A DNA stretch of 64,000 nt from Phycisphaeraceae bacterium (GCA_019636535.1 JAHBXK010000004.1:62001-126000); one strand, 5' to 3'. Shown: positions 46,438 to 57,114, counted from the first letter of the stretch. A program made the numbers and translations. Notes: generated from the sequence alone by a model not told the origin.

Positions 46438-46466
46438 ATTGTGACCGAACTTCCTTCTGGGTGCAA
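46438..46466 (-). promoter_or_regulatory. Candidate sigma70-type promoter for the prepilin-like gene
   Basis: TTGCAC (46466-46461), a 17-base spacer and CACAAT (46443-46438). The leader to the ATG at 46379 would be about 50 bases and contains CCGACAAGTCGG (46401-46412), a five-base-arm palindrome that could be an operator or small hairpin. Confidence 0.4.
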
Positions 46467-46678
46467 CCCCAGCCAGCCAACCCGGACGGAAATCCCCTCG
46501 GAACCCCCGATCGCTCAAACGGGTGGTATCGCCGTCGGACTCGGTCCCGAAGCGCACCCAAACACCGCCACATACCATCCCAGCCCTCACGACAGACGCT
46601 CACCCCCCCCCTGCCCCCCGCTAGCCCCAGCCAATCACTCCACGCGACCCCCTTCCCTGAGCCAAAGGAGCCGACTGC

Positions 46679-48160
<1,482 letters not shown>

Positions 48161-48302
48161 CCCACCGCGGTTCGACTCAATCGCTCGGTCGTTGCTCGTC
48201 CGACTTTCTCCGTCACTTGGTGCAAGGTTCCTCCTCCTCCCGTCAAGTCTGGGCAACAACCGGCACTCCGCCGGTCGTGCCCACACACGCAGGAGAGAGA
48301 CC

Positions 48303-49109
48303 ATGCAAGGCGCAAACCCCCACCGTTCCCGCACGCACCAACGCCTCCCGAACCCGTTGCCCGGAGCCGCAACCGGCGCCGTCGCGCTGCTCGGCCTGGC
48401 GATGCTAGCCGCCCCGGCCTCCGCCGCGACTTTCAACATCGACTGGCTCGACATGTCGCCGGTCCCGTTCGGCAATCAAGTCCCAAACAACACCAGCTAC
48501 TTCCTCCCCGGCGTCGGCAACGTCCTGATCACCTACAGCATCCCGTCGTTCATCAACCACCAGCGAAGCACGAACGGCTCGCTCCAGAACGGCAGCGTCA
48601 CTTTCGGACCTGACACCTACTCGTGGTCCGCCCACGAAGCCTTCGGCGGCACGAACAACAACCCCAACGGCGGCGTCGGCGACTTCTGGCGGATCACCTA
48701 CACCTTCCCCGGCACCGTGCCCGCCAATCGCATCTATCTCGGCGTCGCGGGCCTCGGCCGCACCGACAACGCGGGCGGCATCGAATCGACCGCCACGGTC
48801 AACCAGAACGGCACCTTTCTGGGCGACTGGATCAGCGGCAACAACTGGGGCCCCACCGACTTCATCCCCGGCGCTGGAACGTTCACCATGCGCAACAGCC
48901 TGAGCGCCCCCGGCGGGCTCAATCCGTGGTGGAACACAGAACTCGGCGTCGTGCAGATCAACGACGCCATCAGTTCGCTCACCGTCAATCTCTGGCACCT
49001 GCCGGGCGATGGTTTCATCCTGAACATCGGGCACGCCGTCCCAGCCCCCGGAGCTGCCGCCCTGCTGGGGCTCGGCACCGTGCTCGGCCTGCGTCGGCGA
49101 CGGCGCTGA
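48303..49109 (+). CDS. Secreted protein with PEP-CTERM-like sorting signal (second)
   Basis: 268 residues. The signal peptide (ATGAVALLGLAMLAAPASAA) is followed by a beta-rich region with many Asn, Gly and Thr and no recognised domain. The C-terminus is a PEP-CTERM-type tag: VPAPGAAALLGLGTVLG and a tail of five Arg. The tag matches that of the protein at 26671 in its PAPGA core, so the two probably use one exosortase-like sorting system. The ATG at 48303 has AGGAG seven bases upstream. A terminator follows. The body shows little resemblance to the other PEP-CTERM-like protein. Confidence 0.85.
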   Translation: MQGANPHRSRTHQRLPNPLPGAATGAVALLGLAMLAAPASAATFNIDWLDMSPVPFGNQVPNNTSYFLPGVGNVLITYSIPSFINHQRSTNGSLQNGSVTFGPDTYSWSAHEAFGGTNNNPNGGVGDFWRITYTFPGTVPANRIYLGVAGLGRTDNAGGIESTATVNQNGTFLGDWISGNNWGPTDFIPGAGTFTMRNSLSAPGGLNPWWNTELGVVQINDAISSLTVNLWHLPGDGFILNIGHAVPAPGAAALLGLGTVLGLRRRRR

Positions 49110-49166
49110 ACCCGGTCCACACGGGTCTTCCCGCGAAGATCCAGGACTCGAAGTCCACACAACGAC

Positions 49167-49202
49167 AAAGGCCCCGCTCGCGATGAGCGGGGCCTTGTGT
49201 TG
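49167..49202. terminator. Terminator shared by convergent genes
   Basis: AAAGGCCCCGCTC pairs with GAGCGGGGCCTT around GCGAT, and the top strand continues with TGTGTT. It lies between the convergent stops at 49109 and 49250 and has A-rich flanks for the other strand, so it can work both ways. Confidence 0.75.
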
Positions 49203-49249
49203 ATCGAACGATCATCGCATCGGCCATGCCGACGAAGTGATCTTCACGC

Positions 49250-50395
49250 TCACTTGGTCTTCTGTGCTTCGAGGTACCTCGACAGCGCCTCTTCCAACTC
49301 GCGCTTCATGTCTTCCTCGGTCGCCTTCTCCACCGCAGTGCGCTGGATGTCGACCGCCTTGTCCACGTCGCCCTTCTCGAAGTGGGCGCGGGCGAGCGTG
49401 TCGAGGATGCTCGGGTCCTGACCCTTGGTCAGTTCGTTCGAGCGGGTCGCCGCCCGCATCGCCAGGTCCAGGTCGCGGCGCTCGATCGACGGATCGGTCA
49501 GGATCCGCCAAGCCAACTCGTTCAGACTCTGCGCATCGTTGCGGTACGAGCCGTCGATCAGGCTCGCCGCGAGCGCATAGGCGGCGTCGTAGTCCTTCTT
49601 CGCGCCGAGCAGGATGTTGAGTTTGATGTCGTCGGCCCGCTTGCCGTGCGATCGGTGCATCTCGCGGTACTCGGCGAGTTTCTCCATCGCGGTGTCCCAC
49701 TCGCCGGCACGCGCGGCGGCGTTCATCGCCTTCATCGCCGCATCGGCCTGCGCCTCCATCTCCTGCTGCCGGGCCGCGTCGAACCGCCCGGCCGCCACGT
49801 CCTCGATCACCGACTCGAGATACATCATCGGGTGGCCGATCCACGCGATCTTCGTGTCACGGTCGACGACGAACGCGCAAGGGATGCCGCGCCGACCCGC
49901 CGCAGTCATGTACGCATGGCTGGTCAGCGGAGTCGGACGGCCGCCCTCTTCCATTTCAACCTTGCGGTCGACGGCAACGGTGTAGTCCATCTTGTCGCCC
50001 ATCTTCTCGACGAACTTCTCGACCGTCTCCAGGTCCTTGTCGCTCGACGAGATGCCGATCATCGTCACGCCGTCCTTCTTGAACCTGTGCGCCATCTCCG
50101 TCAGATGAGGAATGCTGACGATGCAAGGCCCGCACCACGTCGCCCAGAACTCGACGACGTAGATCCGACCCTTCTCAAAGCCCGTCACCGGGTCGCCCTT
50201 GACCCACGTCTCGATGTTCAACTCGGGCGCCGGATCGCCGACGCCCAGCGCGGGGGCCTTCTTCTCGGCCGCCTGCTTCTCCGCGGCCTGCTTGGCCGGC
50301 TCGTCGGCGAGCGACGCGGCGGTCGAGAACGAGGCGAACGACACGGCCGCTGCGCAAGCGAGCAGCACGGCCACCTTCGAGGAACGCTTCTGCAC
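49250..50395 (-). CDS. Secreted TlpA/ResA-type thioredoxin protein with TPR-like C-terminus
   Basis: 381 residues. The signal peptide (VAVLLACAAAVSFASFSTA) precedes an Ala/Lys/Glu-rich linker. The thioredoxin fold starts near 48 (ALGVGDPAPELNIETW) and has the redox pair C88-G-P-C91 in WATWCGPC, then MIGISSSDKDLETVEKF and the cis-Pro loop GIPCAFVVDRD. Residues 230-381 are helical repeats (MKAMNAAARAGEWDTAMEKL, LAWRILTDPSIERRDLDLAM), as in TlpA proteins fused to TPR. It should act in thiol-disulfide exchange outside the cytoplasm. The GTG at 50395 has AAGGAG six bases upstream, which decides the start; the frame is open farther. Confidence 0.9.
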   Translation of the reverse strand: MQKRSSKVAVLLACAAAVSFASFSTAASLADEPAKQAAEKQAAEKKAPALGVGDPAPELNIETWVKGDPVTGFEKGRIYVVEFWATWCGPCIVSIPHLTEMAHRFKKDGVTMIGISSSDKDLETVEKFVEKMGDKMDYTVAVDRKVEMEEGGRPTPLTSHAYMTAAGRRGIPCAFVVDRDTKIAWIGHPMMYLESVIEDVAAGRFDAARQQEMEAQADAAMKAMNAAARAGEWDTAMEKLAEYREMHRSHGKRADDIKLNILLGAKKDYDAAYALAASLIDGSYRNDAQSLNELAWRILTDPSIERRDLDLAMRAATRSNELTKGQDPSILDTLARAHFEKGDVDKAVDIQRTAVEKATEEDMKRELEEALSRYLEAQKTK

Positions 50396-50646
50396 GGTCT
50401 TCTCCTTGGCGAAGGCTTGGGTTTGGCTGGCCTGATCGCCGGGCGGGTAGCAGGGACGAGCGAACGGTGCTCGCGTCGATCGGACATTCCGCGACGTTCG
50501 AGCCCAACGCAATCCCGACAAAGCGGCTCTTACACTTCGCCGGGCTCGCCCGCACCCTTGAACAATGCTCCGAATCCGGTCCGGGCTTCACCGAACCGGC
50601 CGAAACTCACCAACGATTCTACCTGTTTGACTCCTTTGAGTTCGCC

Positions 50647-52119
50647 ATGCACAGCACTTCTTCGCTCAAACACCGGCCCGTCCGTTTGCACTCCGTACGG
50701 TGTGCGCTCGCTCTTATGGTCGCCCTTCCCTTGGCGCTCCGGGCCGCCCCGACCGATGACCCCGCCGCCGCAACCCTCCCCGACGCACGAAACGCCGCCA
50801 AACTCGATGAGGCGCGCTCGATCCTCGATCCGACGCTTCGAAGCATCGAATCCGCCGTTCGCACGGCGGATCCTGCCGCATATCTCGCGTGGGTCGACCT
50901 CGCCGAGTCCCACTTCGCCAAGGAGCAGCGAAACTGGGCCGCCGACCTGCTCCGCCACCGGCCCGAAGCGTTCGAGTTGCGCATCGTCGGCCTGATCGAA
51001 CACGACAACGCGGCCGGCCGAGCACGCGACACCGAGATCGTGTGCGATCTTGAAATGTCTTGGTCCATCCCCGCCGCGAAGCAAGCCGATGGAGGGCACG
51101 CGGCGGGCGCAGACGCCGATTCGCGTGAACCAACCTCGCCCGTCACAACGACCGGCGGGCCCGGCCTCGGGGGGTGGTCACGAACCGTCCGCTTCCCCGC
51201 CCGATTCACACTGTCCGAGCAAACCGATGCGTCCGATCCCATCGACGAACCGCGCTGGCTCTTCGCGGGTGAAGCATGGCTGACCGTCCGCAGCGACGAC
51301 GGTCGAAACACGGTCTGCTACGCCGAAGGATTTGAGGACGCGGCCAAGCGCGTGCTCGCGCTGCTCCCGACCGCACGCCGCAGAGTCGACCGTCTGTTCG
51401 GCATGAACCTGGAGCACGAGCAGGTCGTGAAACTCTACCCCGATGCGCGCTGGCTGCTCGCCTCGATCTACCTCTCGTACAAGGACCCGATCGGCGGCTG
51501 GAACGAGCCGGGCGAGTCCATCAAACTCCTCGCTCGACGGACGATGAACGAAAGGGCCACGCTGGCGCTGCTCGCCCACGAGTACGGACACGTCGCCACG
51601 TTCGAGTTCGACGAGCACGCTTCCGACGCGGCCTGGTGGGCGGTCGAGGGCATCGCCGAGGTGTGCGCCACGTTCGCGGCCAGGAGCGAACTCGACGACG
51701 ATGCGGCCCTCACCGCCAACACGCGCTTCATCGGCCGAACCGCACGGTCCCGCGTGCTCGCCTGGCACCGCGGGGACAGACTGGCCGACTGGAACGACAT
51801 GGCCGACTTTCGCAAGACGCCCTCCTCCCTCGGCGGGCACGTCTACAAGCAGGGCGAGCACATGGTCGGCTTCATCGGCGAGCGATTCGGCCGAGAGAAG
51901 ATGATCGAATGGGTGCGAGAACTCGCGGTCGGAGCAACCGTCGACGACGCCACACGGCGAACACTCGGACTCTCGTTCGATGCGCTCGACGCCCGCTGGC
52001 GCGAGTTGATCCGCGAAGAAGCCGATTCGCAGAGAGAAGACGCCGACGCGCCGGACGAGAGCCCCGCGCCCGCCACGCCCCCCACAACCGCTCCGAACGC
52101 CGCGACAAAGCCTGAGTGA
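50647..52119 (+). CDS. Secreted gluzincin-like HExxH protein
   Basis: 490 residues. A signal peptide (CALALMVALPLALRA) leads to a mixed alpha/beta region that contains the zinc site H311-E312-x2-H315-x18-E334 (LLAHEYGHVATFEF, then WAVEGIAE). This spacing is that of the gluzincins, similar to the 'peptidase MA-like' domain found in planctomycetes. The N-terminal 250 residues show a beta-rich region with no name I can give. Whether it is an active peptidase or an inactive relative is not clear. The C-terminus ends in a Pro/Ala/Thr tail. The start ATG 50647 gives a normal signal peptide. It ends 21 bases before the stop of the convergent MacB-type gene. Confidence 0.8.
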   Translation: MHSTSSLKHRPVRLHSVRCALALMVALPLALRAAPTDDPAAATLPDARNAAKLDEARSILDPTLRSIESAVRTADPAAYLAWVDLAESHFAKEQRNWAADLLRHRPEAFELRIVGLIEHDNAAGRARDTEIVCDLEMSWSIPAAKQADGGHAAGADADSREPTSPVTTTGGPGLGGWSRTVRFPARFTLSEQTDASDPIDEPRWLFAGEAWLTVRSDDGRNTVCYAEGFEDAAKRVLALLPTARRRVDRLFGMNLEHEQVVKLYPDARWLLASIYLSYKDPIGGWNEPGESIKLLARRTMNERATLALLAHEYGHVATFEFDEHASDAAWWAVEGIAEVCATFAARSELDDDAALTANTRFIGRTARSRVLAWHRGDRLADWNDMADFRKTPSSLGGHVYKQGEHMVGFIGERFGREKMIEWVRELAVGATVDDATRRTLGLSFDALDARWRELIREEADSQREDADAPDESPAPATPPTTAPNAATKPE

Positions 52120-52140
52120 AGCCACTTCTGCCCGCACTGG

Positions 52141-53454
52141 TCAGTCGTGCCGAAGCGCCACGATCGGGTCTTGCCGCGCGGCGATCATGGCCGGGTAGAT
52201 GCCGAAGATCAGCCCCGTCATCGCCGCCACCGCGAAGGCCAGCATCACCGACCACCCGGTAACGCGCGTCGCCAGTTCGATGCTCGTCCCGAACTGCTGC
52301 ACCACGAGCGGCCACACCCGGTCCAGCCCCACGCTCGAACCCACCCCCAGCACCACACCCACCACCCCGCCCAGCAGACTCAGCACGCTCGTCTCGACCA
52401 GAAACTGCGCGGTGATGTGCCGGCGCGTGGCACCCAGCGCCCGCCGCACACCGATCTCGCGCGTCCGCTCGGTCACGCTCGCCAGCATGATGTTCATGAT
52501 GCCGATGCCGCCGACCAGCAGCGAGATGCTCGCGATCACCGTCAGCACCATCTGCCACGTCAGCGCATCGCGGCGAGCGCTCTCCAGCAACTCGTACGGC
52601 ACGAACACCGACACGTCCGTCAGCCCGGGGTGCCTCGCTTCGAGCACGCGCCGGGCGACCGCCGCGTACGTCAGCACGTCGTCTCTCGTCGGCGCCGCGA
52701 TGTAGATCTCCGAGATCTGAACTTCGCTCGATTGGAACGCCCCGCTCGTCCGCCTCACCACCCGATCGCCGAACAGCGTCCGCGCGGTCGTGATCGGGAT
52801 GTGGACGTCCATGTTCAGGTCGCGTCCCACCAGCGCGCCGCCCGCCCCGGCCGCATATCCCACCGGCGCCAGCACGCCGATGATCCGCATCGACTTCGAG
52901 TCCACGCGGATCGTGTGCTCCAGTGGATCGTCGAACGGGTAGAACGTCCTCGCCACCTCCGCACCGATCACCGCGACAAGTTCCTGACTGTCAAGATCCG
53001 CCTGCGTCAGGTAACGCCCCCTCGCGATGCGCAGGTTCGCCACCTGCGGCAGGTCGGGCGTGGTGCCCATCGTCTGGCTCGTCTGCCGCAGGTTGTCGCG
53101 CAGGATGTTCCCGCCCGCCTCCTTCAGCGGCACGATCGCCTCGGCTCCACCAAGGTTCGCCTGCAGCACCTCGAGATCGGTCCGCGTCAGGCCGTACCGG
53201 ATCGACCGGCTGCGCTGCGACGCCCCGCCGGCCTCCGCACTCTCCGGCGGTCGCTGCGAACGGATGATGATGTTCTTCGCGCCCAGCCGCTCGATCCGGT
53301 CGAGCGCCTGCTGCTTCGATCCCTCACCCACCGAGACCATCAGGATCACGGCCCCCACACCGAAAATGATCCCGAGCGCGGTGAGCACCGAGCGCAGCAT
53401 GTGCCGGCGAAGATTCGCCAGGCCCAACTTGATCATGTCCAGCAGAAAGATCAT
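52141..53454 (-). CDS. MacB/FtsX-type ABC transporter permease
   Basis: 437 residues. An N-terminal membrane helix (LRSVLTALGIIFGVGAVILM) is followed by the periplasmic MacB core domain (about 50-290) and the three-helix FtsX domain: VLTVIASISLLVGGIGIMNI, VTERTREIGVRRALGATR, FLVETSVLSLLGGVVGVVLG and IFGIYPAMIAARQDPIVALR. The last phrase is the standard MacB C-terminus. MacB-type systems export peptides, lipids or antibiotics, or sense envelope stress. The ATPase and adaptor genes usually next to it are not here. ATG 53454 has no ribosome binding site; ATG 53436 is possible. Divergent from the gene at 53543. Confidence 0.9.
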   Translation of the reverse strand: MIFLLDMIKLGLANLRRHMLRSVLTALGIIFGVGAVILMVSVGEGSKQQALDRIERLGAKNIIIRSQRPPESAEAGGASQRSRSIRYGLTRTDLEVLQANLGGAEAIVPLKEAGGNILRDNLRQTSQTMGTTPDLPQVANLRIARGRYLTQADLDSQELVAVIGAEVARTFYPFDDPLEHTIRVDSKSMRIIGVLAPVGYAAGAGGALVGRDLNMDVHIPITTARTLFGDRVVRRTSGAFQSSEVQISEIYIAAPTRDDVLTYAAVARRVLEARHPGLTDVSVFVPYELLESARRDALTWQMVLTVIASISLLVGGIGIMNIMLASVTERTREIGVRRALGATRRHITAQFLVETSVLSLLGGVVGVVLGVGSSVGLDRVWPLVVQQFGTSIELATRVTGWSVMLAFAVAAMTGLIFGIYPAMIAARQDPIVALRHD

Positions 53455-53531
53455 TGGGAACACGCTCGAATCTGCACCAACACGAACACCGGCGGCTCGG
53501 CAGCCTGGCTCGACCGATCCGCCCCGCACCC

Positions 53532-53537
53532 TATCCT
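53532..53537 (+). promoter_or_regulatory. TATCCT, candidate -10 box for leaderless gene at 53543
   Basis: TATCCT ends five bases before the ATG at 53543. No ribosome binding site is seen. Confidence 0.45.
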
Positions 53538-53542
53538 CCGCC

Positions 53543-53932
53543 ATGCTACCGGTCGAACCGGAGAATGGTGCGGACCAACCCCGCGAACTGGACCAATCCG
53601 GCGAATCACCAGTTCGCCGACCCAACCAGGATCGCGCAGGGCCCTCGGTGCAGGTCGAGACCGAGCGCGAGACGCCCGGCGGCTGGTCGTTCTCGATCCG
53701 CATCCGCATGCCCGGCGTTGCGCCCACGACCCACGAACTCTCGCTCAGTTGGCCCGATTACGAGTTCTGGTCCCACGGACTGATCTCCCCCTCGCGGATC
53801 GCCGAAGCGGTAGTTCGCGCCACGATCGAACTCGCCCCTGAGTTCCGCTTGCCCGAGCGCTTCGACGCCTCAACATGCCGTCGACGCGCTGGCGGAAGAG
53901 CCCTCGACGAGTGGGTTCGCGCGAACATCTGA
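53543..53932 (+). CDS. Small hypothetical protein
   Basis: 129 residues, not recognised. The first 30 residues are Pro/Glu/Gln-rich. The rest (SFSIRIRMPGVAPTTHELSL, then SWPDYEFWSHGLISPSRIAE) reads as a small folded domain with three strands and two helices. No signal peptide or membrane segment. The ATG fits the TANNNT pattern. It is divergent from the MacB-type permease with 88 bases between starts, so the two may share control. Confidence 0.55.
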   Translation: MLPVEPENGADQPRELDQSGESPVRRPNQDRAGPSVQVETERETPGGWSFSIRIRMPGVAPTTHELSLSWPDYEFWSHGLISPSRIAEAVVRATIELAPEFRLPERFDASTCRRRAGGRALDEWVRANI

Positions 53933-54032
53933 TTCCCTTAACTGAACCAAGCCTCTCCTCAGGCACTTACGCAGTGCGATCGATCTGTACCGCTCCGACA
54001 AAGCACCCGCAAGTCATCGATCGATCCTGCCG

Positions 54033-55379
54033 ATGTTTGGAATCTGGCAGGATAGACCCGCGCCAACGCTACGATCGCGCACGTTCATTTCCGCTCGACG
54101 CACCCTGCTTCCGCTCTCGCTCACCGGTCCTCCCGTGTTCGTCGTCCAAGCCCATTCATTCGTCCAACAGGCCCGGCTCGCCATCACACTGGCCTGGGTC
54201 GCCGGCTACACCAACATCCTCGCGTTCCTGACCTGCGGCCACGCCGTCTCTCACGTCAGCGGCACCAGTTCCGAACTCGGCCGACTCGCGGTCACGCCAG
54301 GCGGCTTCGCCGTTGCGGTGTTCTCACTCTTCCTTCTCACCGCGTTTGTCACGGGCGCAGCGATCTCCGGCTTCGCAACCGAGTACGGCCGGCGCTGCGC
54401 CTGGGAATCGATCTACGTCATCCCCATGGCGATCGAAGCAGTGCTGCTCGCCGCGTTCGCCGCAGGCGTCGAGTTGCACGCTCAGGGCACGATCGAGACC
54501 GGCTTACCCCTCTACCTCATGGCCGGGCTCGCTTCGCTCGCGATGGGCGTGCAGAACGCAACCATCACACGCATCTCCAGCGGCGTCGTGCGCACAACCC
54601 ACGTCACCGGCGTCCTTACCGACCTCGGCCTCGAAGCAGCGCAGATGGTGTACTGGCTCCGCGACCGCCGACGGAACATCCCACCAGGCGACGCCCGCGG
54701 CCTGCTGCGCAGCGTCCGCACGCACCCCACCGCTCGAAGACTCGCACTGCTCGCTTCCATCATCGGCTCCTTCGTCCTCGGCTCAGCGCTCGGCACGCTC
54801 GCGTACATCCACGCCCCACCGTGGTCCATGTTCCCGCCCGTGATCTTTCTCATCTGGATCATCTATCAGGACCTCGCCCACCCCATCGCCGAGATCGAGC
54901 CCTCAACGCTCGAGCAGTTCGGCGGTGGCGACCGGCCCGACGCCGAGGGCCAATCCGCCGAGCCGCTCTTCGATCGCCGACTCGCCGTCTACCACGTCCG
55001 CCGACCCGAATCTCGCAAGGGCCGCACACACCGCATGCCCAACCTGCTCGCATGGGCCGATCGCCTGCCCGAGCACGTCCGCGTCGTCATCCTCGACCTC
55101 GCCGAGGTCGACCGCATCGACGCGAACTCCGCGATCGAACTGTGCGAACTCGTCGACCGCTCCCGCAGGCAGGGCCGAGACCTCGTGATCGCCGGCATCA
55201 CGCCCGAGCAGTTCGAGCAACTCCGTTCCACCGCGACCGGCTCCAATTCCTCCGCGCTCAGCCCGATGAACGCCTGCTCCGATCTTGAACTGGCCATCGC
55301 TCGCGGCCTGAACGTGCTTCGCTCACACACGTCCAGCGCGCACATCGATACCGCTCGCGCCGCGGCTCACCGGTCGTAG
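54033..55379 (+). CDS. YoaK (DUF1275) membrane protein fused to a STAS domain
   Basis: 448 residues. Residues about 45-295 are a YoaK/DUF1275 integral membrane protein: LAITLAWVAGYTNILAFLT, a second half with LYLMAGLASLAMGVQNATIT and TTHVTGVLTDLGLEAAQMVY, with six helices. The C-terminal part (about 310-415) has the shape of a STAS domain: AVYHVRRP, then VRVVILDLAEVDRIDANSAI and LCELVDRSRRQGRDLVIAG. STAS domains occur in anti-sigma-factor antagonists and at the C-terminus of SulP sulfate transporters. YoaK is of unknown function. The Ser that STAS proteins phosphorylate is not obvious; the equivalent motif is DANSAIEL. The N-terminus is uncertain: ATG 54033 is used, but a GTG at 54135 fits other YoaK proteins better. 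Confidence 0.8.
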   Translation: MFGIWQDRPAPTLRSRTFISARRTLLPLSLTGPPVFVVQAHSFVQQARLAITLAWVAGYTNILAFLTCGHAVSHVSGTSSELGRLAVTPGGFAVAVFSLFLLTAFVTGAAISGFATEYGRRCAWESIYVIPMAIEAVLLAAFAAGVELHAQGTIETGLPLYLMAGLASLAMGVQNATITRISSGVVRTTHVTGVLTDLGLEAAQMVYWLRDRRRNIPPGDARGLLRSVRTHPTARRLALLASIIGSFVLGSALGTLAYIHAPPWSMFPPVIFLIWIIYQDLAHPIAEIEPSTLEQFGGGDRPDAEGQSAEPLFDRRLAVYHVRRPESRKGRTHRMPNLLAWADRLPEHVRVVILDLAEVDRIDANSAIELCELVDRSRRQGRDLVIAGITPEQFEQLRSTATGSNSSALSPMNACSDLELAIARGLNVLRSHTSSAHIDTARAAAHRS

Positions 55380-55392
55380 CACGCTCGCCGTC

Positions 55393-55398
55393 TACGAT
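55393..55398 (+). promoter_or_regulatory. TACGAT, candidate -10 box for leaderless DinB-like gene
   Basis: TACGAT ends eight bases before the ATG at 55407 and lies just after the YoaK-STAS stop. No ribosome binding site. Confidence 0.5.
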
Positions 55399-55406
55399 TC
55401 ACCACC

Positions 55407-55943
55407 ATGACCGCCCTCCCCACCAGCAAGGAACTCCTCGCCCAGGCCGTCCTCAACTCGGGCACCCTGCTCAAGCGCTACCTCGCCGGATTCGACGACT
55501 CGAATCGCTGTTTCGTCACGATCGACCTGCCCAACCACCCCGCCTGGACCCTCGGCCACCTCGCCATCACCATGATCCGCGCTGGAGAGAAACTCGGCGG
55601 ACCCGCCCCGAACCCGGAGCACTTCGTCACCGCCGACGGCAAGGGCGGCGACGACCAGCGCTTCGACACCGAGGGCGTCGCCTTCGGCTCGACGCCCAGC
55701 ATGGACCCGACCCACTTCCCCAACTTCGACCGCTGCGTCGAGATCTTCGACCACGCCTGCAACAGCCTCGCCGAGACCATCCGCAAGGCCGATGATTCCG
55801 CTCTGGCAAGAGACGTCAAGTGGGGAAACACCACGATCCCCGGGTGGTCGGTCGCCCTCCGCATGGCGTTCCACAACGGCACACACACCGGGCAACTCGC
55901 CGACCTGAGAAGATCGCTCCGCTTCGAGTCCATCTTCGCCTGA
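55407..55943 (+). CDS. DinB-like four-helix metal-binding protein
   Basis: 178 residues with the four-helix DinB layout. The metal-ligand histidines are in HPAWTLGHLA (helix 2) and in FHNGTHTGQLADLRR (helix 4, H-x3-H). These residues coordinate a divalent metal in YfiT, bacillithiol transferases and related DinB proteins. The activity is unknown; some relatives are thiol transferases. It is 19 bases before the permease gene on the same strand, and may be cotranscribed with the DevBCA-like operon, although it has a promoter-like box of its own. Confidence 0.82.
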   Translation: MTALPTSKELLAQAVLNSGTLLKRYLAGFDDSNRCFVTIDLPNHPAWTLGHLAITMIRAGEKLGGPAPNPEHFVTADGKGGDDQRFDTEGVAFGSTPSMDPTHFPNFDRCVEIFDHACNSLAETIRKADDSALARDVKWGNTTIPGWSVALRMAFHNGTHTGQLADLRRSLRFESIFA

Positions 55944-55962
55944 TCGGCGAATCCACCCAGGC

Positions 55963-57090
55963 ATGAACCTCATCGCTCTGCGAATGCTGATGCGCGACCG
56001 CGGCAAGTACGTGGCGCTCGTCGCCGGGCTGGCCTTCGCCACGCTCCTGCTCGCTCAGCAGGGGTCCATCTTCCTCGGCCTGCTCATCCGAGCGACCGGC
56101 CCGCTCCAGAACGTCGCGCAGCCCGATCTCTGGGTCACCGACCCCTTCACTCGCTACGTCCTCGAGTTCCGCCCCATGTCCGACCGCGACCTCCAGCGCG
56201 TCCGCGCTGTGCCCGGCGTCGCATGGGCCGAGCCCTTCTTCTCCTCCCGCACGCCAGTCGAACTCCCCGACGGTTCCTTCAAGACCGCCCAGTTGATCGG
56301 CATCCCGCGCTCCACGCTCATCGGCCAGCCACCAGTCATCACCCAAGGCCGAATCGAGGACCTGCGCGCACCCGACGCGGTCTTCGTCGACGAATCGAGC
56401 CGGCCCCGCCTCGCCGACGTTCAGATCGGCCAGACGCTCAAACTCAACGACCGACGCGCCATCGTCGTCGGATTCTGCCGGGTCAAACTCGGCTTCGAGT
56501 CCAACGCCGTGATCTACACCACCTACGACAACGCCATCCGCTTCACGCCCGTCGGACGCGAGAACATCCCCTTCATCCTCGTCAAGGCTCAGGACGGGCT
56601 CGATCCCAAGGAACTCGCCGCGCAAATCACCGAGCGCACAGGACTCGGCGCCTTCACACGCAAGGAAATGCGCGACCGCACCATCGACTTCATCCTCGGC
56701 GAAACCGGCATCGGCATCAACTTCGGAATCACCGTCCTGCTCGGCTTCGTCGTCGGCCTCGCCGTGGTCACCGCCATCTTCTACCAGTTCACGCTCGAAA
56801 ACCTCCGCTACTTCGCCGTCCTCAAGGCCATGGGCACCCGCTCGCGAACCCTCGTCCGCATGGTCCTGCTCCAGGCCGTTGTCGTCGGCTTCATCGGTTT
56901 CGGCATCGGCATCGGCGGCGTCGGGGCGTTCTCGCTCCTGGGCAGGCAGCCCGGCGCCGAACTCACCCCCTACTTCCCCTGGCAACTCCTCCTGCTCGCG
57001 CTCGTCGCCATCCTGCTCTGCATCTTCCTCGGCTCGCTGCTGAGCCTGCGCAAAGTCATCGCGCTCGAACCCGGAATCGTCTTCAAGTGA
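55963..57090 (+). CDS. DevC-like ABC exporter permease (FtsX family)
   Basis: 375 residues with an N-terminal helix (YVALVAGLAFATLLLAQQGS), a periplasmic domain (about 45-260) and three C-terminal helices (GITVLLGFVVGLAVVTAIFY, VLLQAVVVGFIGFGIGIGGV, LLLLALVAILLCIFLGSLLS). The end SLRKVIALEPGIVFK is typical of DevC. DevC works with an ATPase (DevA) and a membrane-fusion protein (DevB) as an exporter; in cyanobacteria the system exports glycolipids through TolC. Here the order is permease, ATPase, adaptor. The spacing (24 bases to the ATPase, 54 to the adaptor) indicates one operon. Confidence 0.9.
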   Translation: MNLIALRMLMRDRGKYVALVAGLAFATLLLAQQGSIFLGLLIRATGPLQNVAQPDLWVTDPFTRYVLEFRPMSDRDLQRVRAVPGVAWAEPFFSSRTPVELPDGSFKTAQLIGIPRSTLIGQPPVITQGRIEDLRAPDAVFVDESSRPRLADVQIGQTLKLNDRRAIVVGFCRVKLGFESNAVIYTTYDNAIRFTPVGRENIPFILVKAQDGLDPKELAAQITERTGLGAFTRKEMRDRTIDFILGETGIGINFGITVLLGFVVGLAVVTAIFYQFTLENLRYFAVLKAMGTRSRTLVRMVLLQAVVVGFIGFGIGIGGVGAFSLLGRQPGAELTPYFPWQLLLLALVAILLCIFLGSLLSLRKVIALEPGIVFK

Positions 57091-57114
57091 TTCGTTCGCT
57101 TCGCTGATCGTTCA

